Source of the DNA: an uncultured Campylobacter sp. | GTDB taxonomy: Bacteria; Campylobacterota; Campylobacteria; Campylobacterales; Campylobacteraceae | DNA: 10,169 bases | Reading direction: 5' to 3' | Assembly: GCF_938018145.1 (NCBI RefSeq) | Contig: NZ_CALIII010000107.1 | Location: forward strand, 1-10,169 | Shown: piece after piece, positions 6,398 through 10,169 of the stretch | How positions within the stretch are numbered: position 1 is the first letter of the stretch | How the letters are laid out: each line of letters starts with the position of its first letter | Made by a program: the position numbers and the translations under genes | Notes under the pieces: generated by a model | Databases searched by the model: none | Told to the model about the DNA's origin: nothing | What the model saw: the letters and a program-made list of their open reading frames with translations, nothing else

Positions 6398-6787
6398 CCA
6401 GCCAAAGGCTAAATTTTGCGGATTTTCATGAAATTATATCAAAAAATAACGTAATGCAAGCTTAGCGTCAAAACAATGCATTTTTAGGCAGTTGCGGCAC
6501 TTTTTTATCAAAATCAGGGTCAAATTTATAATCCGCTATATTAATTCATTTATATAAGCTAGATTTTATTTATCTTAAATTTAACTTCGTTTGAGATTAA
6601 ATTTGCGGCAAATTTGGCGGGCGATAAACCAAATTTCAAAATTTAAATCCGAAAAGCTACGGGTTTAGCGCAGGCGCATATCATGCAGAAACCTGGCGTA
6701 AAATTTGATTTAAATTTACAGCCACAAACGGCGCCCTCCCCAAACGTCAATTTTGCATCGTAAAGGACGCAGTTCCCGGCATCAAAT
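6398..6787. other. 390-bp intergenic region between nspC and fdhC
   Basis: It holds the fdhC promoter and otherwise AT-rich DNA. AAATTTGG (6610-6617) and CCAAATTT (6629-6636) form a perfect 8-bp stem with an 11-base loop, which could mark the end of the nspC transcript although no U-run follows. A 26-codon open frame at 6682-6762 (+) has no ribosome-binding site and is not called. Confidence 0.45.
6433..6449 (-). promoter_or_regulatory. fdhC promoter
   Basis: On the minus strand TTATTTTTTGATATAAT carries a perfect TATAAT -10 box (6438-6433) behind a T-run, the typical Campylobacter sigma-70 layout. Predicted leader is about 80 bases. Confidence 0.7.
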
Positions 6788-7927
6788 TTAGTTTCGCCTC
6801 TCATACTCTTCAAAGCCAAATTCCCGCACGGTTACAAGCTCGCCGTTTTCTTTTAAAAGGAGTAAATCAGGCAACTTTATACCGTTAAAGGTCGTGTTTT
6901 TTACGATCGTGTAGTGGATCTGATCCTCAAATATCACCTTATCGCCCACGCTTAGCGGCGCGTCAAATTTATACTCGGGCTCGCCGGCATCAAGCCCCAC
7001 GATATCGCCGGCTAGACAGGTGTTTCCGCCGAAACGGTAGCTAAATTTACCGCCCTTGCTCTCGCCTCGCACGGCCGGTCGGTACGGCATCAGCACGGTG
7101 TCTGGCATATGCGCCTCGGCCGAGACGTCCAGGATGGCTATGGTTTTTTCGTTTTGCACGAAATCAAGCACCGAAGCGGCTAAAAATCCCGTCTGCCAGC
7201 CCACCGCTTCGCCGGGCTCTATGTAGACCTCGACGCCGTATTTTTCGCGGAAGTTTTTGATCAAATTTATGAGCAGATCGACGTCGTAGCCTTCTTTGGT
7301 TGCGTGATGTCCGCCGCCGAAATTTACCCACTTCATACGCGGGATAAACTCGCCGAATTTCTCCTCAAACGCCATCAGCACGGTCTCCAGGCTCTGCGCG
7401 CTCTCCTCGCAAAGCGCGTGAAAATGCAGCCCCGTGATACCATCAAGCGCGTCTGCGTCGAAATTTGCGCGCGTGATACCTAGTCGGCTGTAGCGACCGC
7501 ACGGGTTATACGCGTCAGTCGGCGCGACGGATAGCTCGGGATTTACGCGAAGCCCACAGGTAACACCGACAGCTAGGGCTTTTTCTTTAAATTTAGCCCA
7601 CTGCGCAAAGGAGTTAAAAACTACGTGTTTTGAGAGCGCTAGCACCTCATCTATGTCCTCGTCTTTAAACGCGGGCGAATACGTATGGATCTCGCCGCGA
7701 ACGTATTTTGCGGCAAATTTAGCCTCGTGTAGGCCGCTGCACGTCGCGCCGTCTAGATACTCGCCCACAAGCCCCATCACGCCGCTAAATGCAAAGCCTT
7801 TTAGGGCGACTAGCACCTTTGCGCCGCTTTCATCCTTGACGCGTTTTAAAATTTCGAGATTTGCACGCACCTTGGCCTCTTCGCAGACGTAGGCGGGCGT
7901 TTTTATTTTGCTTAAGATTTCGTTCAT
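6788..7927 (-). CDS. nspC: NspC: carboxynorspermidine/carboxyspermidine decarboxylase
   Basis: NspC is a PLP enzyme of the alanine-racemase-fold, group IV decarboxylase type. It removes the carboxyl group of carboxyspermidine (or carboxynorspermidine) to give spermidine, the last step of the alternative spermidine route that Campylobacter uses. The 379-residue length is normal. The PLP lysine is Lys43 in VALKGFA; HFHALCEES at 168-176, NFGGGHHATKEGYD at 202-215, IEPGEAVGW at 236-244 and the catalytic Cys304 in GGNTCLAGD follow in the expected order. The ATG at 7927 has only a weak AGAG upstream, but the N terminus (KTPAYVCEE) matches the family. It is divergent from moaD with about 90 bases between them. 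The partner carboxyspermidine dehydrogenase is not in the window. Confidence 0.95.
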   Translation of the reverse strand: MNEILSKIKTPAYVCEEAKVRANLEILKRVKDESGAKVLVALKGFAFSGVMGLVGEYLDGATCSGLHEAKFAAKYVRGEIHTYSPAFKDEDIDEVLALSKHVVFNSFAQWAKFKEKALAVGVTCGLRVNPELSVAPTDAYNPCGRYSRLGITRANFDADALDGITGLHFHALCEESAQSLETVLMAFEEKFGEFIPRMKWVNFGGGHHATKEGYDVDLLINLIKNFREKYGVEVYIEPGEAVGWQTGFLAASVLDFVQNEKTIAILDVSAEAHMPDTVLMPYRPAVRGESKGGKFSYRFGGNTCLAGDIVGLDAGEPEYKFDAPLSVGDKVIFEDQIHYTIVKNTTFNGIKLPDLLLLKENGELVTVREFGFEEYERRN

Positions 7928-7956
7928 TAGGGCTCTTTCGTTTAAAATTTGGCGTA

Positions 7957-7962
7957 AGTATA
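7957..7962 (-). promoter_or_regulatory. -10 box of the nspC promoter
   Basis: TATACT on the minus strand follows an A/T-run and lies about 30 bases before the nspC ATG. It sits back-to-back with the moaD promoter, about 20 bases away. Confidence 0.5.
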
Positions 7963-7980
7963 TCTAAATATTTTTTTAAG

Positions 7981-7986
7981 TAAAAT
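7981..7986 (+). promoter_or_regulatory. -10 box of the moaDE promoter
   Basis: TAAAAT preceded by TTTTTTTAAG gives a T-run plus -10 layout typical of Campylobacter. Predicted leader is about 26 bases, with AAAGG serving as ribosome-binding site before the moaD ATG. Confidence 0.55.
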
Positions 7987-8018
7987 CAAGAAAAAAATTT
8001 AATTTCAAAGGCAAATTT

Positions 8019-8240
8019 ATGGTAGAAATCGAGTTTTTGGGCCCGATAAAGATGAATAATTTAAAGCTGGAAGCGGCAAATTTAAGCGAAGTAAAAGAAA
8101 AACTAGGCGAATACGCGGAGCTGTCCGAGTGGCTAAAAATCTGCGCCGTCGCCGTAAACGACGAGATCGCAAGCTCGCTAGACGCGCCGCTAAAAGACGG
8201 GGATAAAATTTCCATTTTACCGCCGGTTTGCGGGGGTTAA
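8019..8240 (+). CDS. moaD: MoaD: molybdopterin synthase sulfur-carrier subunit
   Basis: This 73-residue protein has the ubiquitin-like ThiS/MoaD pattern: a beta-strand start (VEIEFLGPIK), a helix region, VNDEIA in mid-protein, a DGDKISILPPV strand, and the diagnostic C-terminal Gly-Gly (PPVCGG). The terminal Gly is adenylated and then thiocarboxylated to donate sulfur to precursor Z (cPMP). A Cys immediately before the GG is a small peculiarity. It is followed one base later by moaE, its partner in the heterotetrameric synthase. The start is supported by AAAGG about eight bases upstream. The cofactor made here is needed by the formate dehydrogenase whose FdhC is encoded nearby. Confidence 0.92.
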   Translation: MVEIEFLGPIKMNNLKLEAANLSEVKEKLGEYAELSEWLKICAVAVNDEIASSLDAPLKDGDKISILPPVCGG

Positions 8241-8241
8241 G

Positions 8242-8676
8242 ATGCAGATATTTGATGGAAGCCTCGACGCCAAGGCGATCACAAACGCCTGGTACGACGA
8301 GTTTAAGGACAAAAACTGCGGCGCGCTCATCACGTTTACGGGCATCGTGCGCGAGGAAGGCGGCATAAGCGCGCTTAGCTTTGACATCTACGAGCCGATC
8401 CTGCGCAAATGGCTAGCTGGCTGGGAGCAAAAGGCAAAGGATCTGGGCGCATACGTGCTTTTCGCGCATTCGCGAGGTGACGTGCCGGTGCACGAGAGCT
8501 CCTACGTCGCAGGCGTCGTTAGCCCGCAAAGAAAGGTCGCCTTGCAGCTAATAAACGAGTTTGTCGAGGACTTTAAGGCTAACGCGCCGATCTGGAAATA
8601 CGACGTCATAGGAGGCGAGCGCATATACGCTAAAGAGCGCAGTCAGGCGATCAAAGGCGCCGGACTTTTAGCGTAG
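8242..8676 (+). CDS. moaE: MoaE: molybdopterin synthase catalytic subunit
   Basis: MoaE forms the dithiolene of molybdopterin from cPMP using sulfur from MoaD thiocarboxylate, in the cytoplasm. At 144 residues it has the family length. Signatures are ITFTGIVRE with Arg37 (compare the GxVR motif of E. coli MoaE), FDIYEPI, HSRGDVPVHESS at 76-87, and APIWKYD with Lys119 at the place of the catalytic Lys119 of E. coli. The GGGGGTTAAG spanning the moaD stop can serve as its ribosome-binding site. The moaD-moaE order and one-base gap indicate a two-gene operon on the + strand. In C. jejuni moaD and moaE are also close to nspC and the fdh genes. Confidence 0.93.
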   Translation: MQIFDGSLDAKAITNAWYDEFKDKNCGALITFTGIVREEGGISALSFDIYEPILRKWLAGWEQKAKDLGAYVLFAHSRGDVPVHESSYVAGVVSPQRKVALQLINEFVEDFKANAPIWKYDVIGGERIYAKERSQAIKGAGLLA

Positions 8677-8687
8677 CGCCGCTTTTT
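8656..8687 (+). terminator. Candidate terminator of moaDE
   Basis: GGCGC (8656-8660) pairs with GCGCC (8676-8680) around a 15-base loop that includes the end of moaE, followed within two bases by five Ts. The stem is short, so this is a moderate candidate. Confidence 0.5.
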
Positions 8688-8742
8688 ATTAGTTTTATGT
8701 AGACTCGTAAATTTGATTAAATTTAGTTTGAAATGACACTCG

Positions 8743-8773
8743 GGCAATGACAAAATGCGCTTTTGCCACTGCC
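8743..8773 (-). terminator. 13-bp hairpin downstream of the Sel1-repeat gene
   Basis: On the minus strand GGCAGTGGCAAAA (8773-8761) pairs with TTTTGTCATTGCC (8755-8743) around a 5-base loop. As minus-strand RNA all 13 pairs form, two as G-U wobbles; on the plus strand these are A-C mismatches. It lies 26 bases past the stop of the Sel1 gene, in the convergent space with moaE. No U-run follows. Confidence 0.5.
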
Positions 8774-8799
8774 TTTAAGCTCAATTTGCAAACCTGAAA

Positions 8800-9432
8800 T
8801 CACTTTAGTGCCTCGTATTTCTCGCACGCTTGTAGCCATATCTTCTTTTGCTCCTCAATAACCTGCGCGCTGCGGTCGTTTTTGCCCAGATCGCATGCTT
8901 TTTTAAAGTATTCTTTGGCTGCTTTAAAAGATGCTTCCGACTTGGTTTTTTGACCGATAAGCTCGTTAGCAAGCGCAAAATTTGAGCAAGCACCCCAAAG
9001 TCCTTTATCACAAGCTATTTTTATATAGCCTAACCCTTTTATGGCGTCTGCTTTTACGCCCTGGCCCTTAAGATACATGGCTCCTACGTTTTGACAACCA
9101 AAAACGTCTCCGCCCTCGCAAGCCTTAACGTATAACTCCGCAGCTTTCTCAGGGTCTATAACGACGCCTTGGCCGGTAGAATACATAAACCCGAGATTTG
9201 AGCAGGTTTTGTAGTTATTTCCGTCGCAAGCTTTCGCAAAAAATTTCGCAGCTTTTTCGTAATCTTTCGTAAAACCGTTATCGCCCATATAGTACGATAT
9301 CCCGACACTACCGCATATAATAGCGTCTCCGACCTCGCACTTTTGCTCAAATTCACGTATCTGCGCCTCGTTAAACGAAGCGGCAGAGACCAAAGAATAC
9401 GCCGCAACCAAACAAAAAATTACTTTTTTCAT
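8800..9432 (-). CDS. Exported Cys-rich Sel1-repeat protein (Hcp-like)
   Basis: The 210-residue product starts with a signal peptide, MKKVIFCLVAAYSLVSA, cleaved probably before ASF. The mature part is built of Sel1-like repeats of about 36 residues (EKAAxxxxKACEGG...CxNxGxMYxxGQGV). Cysteines pair at i, i+8: 32/40, 69/77, 105/113 and 141/149, the disulfide-stapled helix pairs known from H. pylori Hcp proteins. The last two, 180 and 203, break the spacing. The start at 9432 is chosen over an in-frame ATG at 9546 because it begins the signal peptide and AGGGA lies upstream. Hcp proteins are secreted or periplasmic and have been linked to host response or penicillin binding, but no such activity can be read from sequence. 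Formation of its disulfides would depend on a Dsb system such as the one encoded at 1468-3192. Confidence 0.85.
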   Translation of the reverse strand: MKKVIFCLVAAYSLVSAASFNEAQIREFEQKCEVGDAIICGSVGISYYMGDNGFTKDYEKAAKFFAKACDGNNYKTCSNLGFMYSTGQGVVIDPEKAAELYVKACEGGDVFGCQNVGAMYLKGQGVKADAIKGLGYIKIACDKGLWGACSNFALANELIGQKTKSEASFKAAKEYFKKACDLGKNDRSAQVIEEQKKIWLQACEKYEALK

Positions 9433-9484
9433 TTTCTTTTTCCCTAAAATAAATTTTAAATCTATTTTACGCCGAGGCGCATTA

Positions 9485-9490
9485 AATATA
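9485..9490 (-). promoter_or_regulatory. Possible -10 box of the Sel1-repeat gene
   Basis: TATATT on the minus strand within GATTTTATATATATTTAAT lies about 55 bases upstream of the ATG. The surrounding alternating AT makes the exact box uncertain. Confidence 0.35.
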
Positions 9491-9696
9491 TATAAAATCG
9501 ATATTGTCCTAGTTTTTGGCTTTTGGACACAGAGAGAAACTTGCAAAATTTAATATTTTATTTGTACTTTTGTCTTGTGGTTGATTTCAAATTTAAGCTA
9601 AATTTGACCTACCGAGACCCGCGCCGCGAAAATGTCAAATTTATAAATTTAGCAAGATATGCGACAAATATTCCAGACAGAATAGGCGTAGTTTAA

Positions 9697-9765
9697 CTTT
9701 AAAATTTTAACCCGTGAGGGCGCGTATATGAAATACGTAACCGAAACGGGTTTAAAATTTTAAAG
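9697..9765. repeat. Long inverted repeat with inner stem, downstream of the YedE gene
   Basis: CTTTAAAATTTTAACCCGT (9697-9715) is the reverse complement of 9746-9765 except for one extra base. The 30-base centre holds a second stem, CGTAT (9723-9727) with ATACG (9733-9737). It lies 25 bases past the YedE stop codon, so a terminator or 3'-end structure is the simplest reading. Confidence 0.7.
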
Positions 9766-9790
9766 CTTGAAATCCGTCGTTTATGGGGAA

Positions 9791-10169
9791 TCAAGCGGCT
9801 TTTTTGTGGAAAAATCCCACATAAACCGCAAAAACAAACCCCACCGTCACCGCCCACGGAGCCGCCGCCGTTATGGCGCTAGGAGAGCTAGCGAGCAAGA
9901 AGTTATGCGCTACGGCCGCGCCCGCCGCCATACCGATGACGAAGATTACCGAGCTTAGATTGCCCGTACCCATTTGCACGAGATGCTTGCCCGGGCAGCC
10001 TTCGCTAAGGCTAAAGCAAAGCCCGGCTAGCGTCATGCTAAGGAAGTTCCAAACCACGTCGTTGTGCGCGATAGGCTGGCCTTCAAAGCCGAATTTGTAC
10101 TGCCCGAGAGCCAAATTTACGACACTGGCAAAAACCACGATACTGATGATCCCCGTAAACATCGAGAAA
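9791..10169 (-). CDS. YedE/FdhT-type membrane protein, C-terminal part (partial)
   Basis: The frame is open to the window edge: codons before the in-frame ATG at 10162 continue without a stop, and the visible 125 or so residues are only the C-terminal portion of a family whose members have several hundred. It has four hydrophobic segments and the family block SEGCPGKHLVQMGTGN followed by GMAAGAAVAHNF, which corresponds to the GCPxRxLxxxGxGN...GAxxAHNF signature of YeeE/YedE proteins, including the selenium-linked YedE group. The Cys in GCPG is the conserved transport-path cysteine. In C. jejuni the YedE-type FdhT, with TusA-like FdhU, is needed for formate dehydrogenase activity, and selenium supply is its proposed role. 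Sharing a window with yedF, selD and fdhC supports that function here. Confidence 0.82.
   Translation of the reverse strand, partial: FSMFTGIISIVVFASVVNLALGQYKFGFEGQPIAHNDVVWNFLSMTLAGLCFSLSEGCPGKHLVQMGTGNLSSVIFVIGMAAGAAVAHNFLLASSPSAITAAAPWAVTVGFVFAVYVGFFHKKAA

Larger units (their letters stand above)
9433..9790. other. 358-bp intergenic region between the Sel1 and YedE genes
   Basis: It carries the likely Sel1-gene promoter near 9490 and a long inverted repeat at 9697-9765. The remainder is AAATTT-rich with no gene-like frame. No TusA-like fdhU gene follows the YedE gene here. Confidence 0.5.

Noticed and set aside
6682..6762. 26-codon open frame (+) between nspC and fdhC
   Set aside because: No ribosome-binding site, no conserved-looking sequence, and the composition is that of intergenic DNA.
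9433..9546. Sel1 protein starting at ATG 9546 (38 extra residues)
   Set aside because: This would bury the signal peptide inside the protein and include the likely promoter region.
1..10169. tRNA genes (including selC), rRNA, CRISPR arrays, insertion sequences or prophage genes
   Set aside because: I saw no cloverleaf with a TTCGA-type arm, no regularly spaced identical repeats, and no transposase, integrase or phage protein in any frame.

Overview
The window looks like a chromosomal segment of a Campylobacter species (Campylobacterota). The evidence is a Dba/DsbI pair, an NspC spermidine-pathway enzyme, a Sec-containing SelD with YedF, AT-rich intergenic DNA full of AAATTT words, and Campylobacter-like promoters (a T-run followed by a TATAAT-type -10 box with no clear -35). 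The coding DNA is fairly GC-rich for the genus, which by inference points towards the C. showae/C. rectus group rather than C. jejuni.

Layout. 1-131 (+): the last 42 codons of a probable SGNH/DUF459 hydrolase. 132-704: gene-free. 705-1334 (-): an RdxA/NfsB-type nitroreductase. 1468-3192 (-): the dba-dsbI operon, a 55-residue membrane protein and a DsbB-like oxidoreductase with a large periplasmic domain. 3193-3641: AT-rich DNA with degenerate direct repeats. 3642-5260 (-): the yedF-selD selenium operon; selD reads through an in-frame UGA at codon 17. 5396-6343 (-): fdhC, the cytochrome b subunit of formate dehydrogenase, with its own promoter and tandem terminator hairpins. 6788-7927 (-): nspC. 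8019-8676 (+): moaD-moaE. 8800-9432 (-): an exported Cys-rich Sel1-repeat protein. 9447-9790: non-coding DNA with a long inverted repeat. 9791-10169 (-): the C-terminal part of a YedE/FdhT-type membrane protein, cut by the window edge.

How the genes work together. Five genes and the partial yedE converge on making a selenium- and molybdenum/tungsten-dependent formate dehydrogenase. YedE/FdhT and YedF probably handle reduced selenium or sulfur. SelD makes selenophosphate for selenocysteine and is itself a selenoprotein. MoaD/MoaE make the molybdopterin dithiolene. FdhC anchors the enzyme to the membrane and passes electrons to menaquinone. The catalytic FdhA/FdhB subunits are not in the window. 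A second theme is periplasmic thiol chemistry: DsbI re-oxidises a DsbA-type partner, and the Sel1 protein with paired cysteines is a plausible client.

I found no mobile element, CRISPR array, tRNA or rRNA. The main point for a re-annotator is that selD begins at 4664, upstream of a UGA that gene callers treat as a stop.
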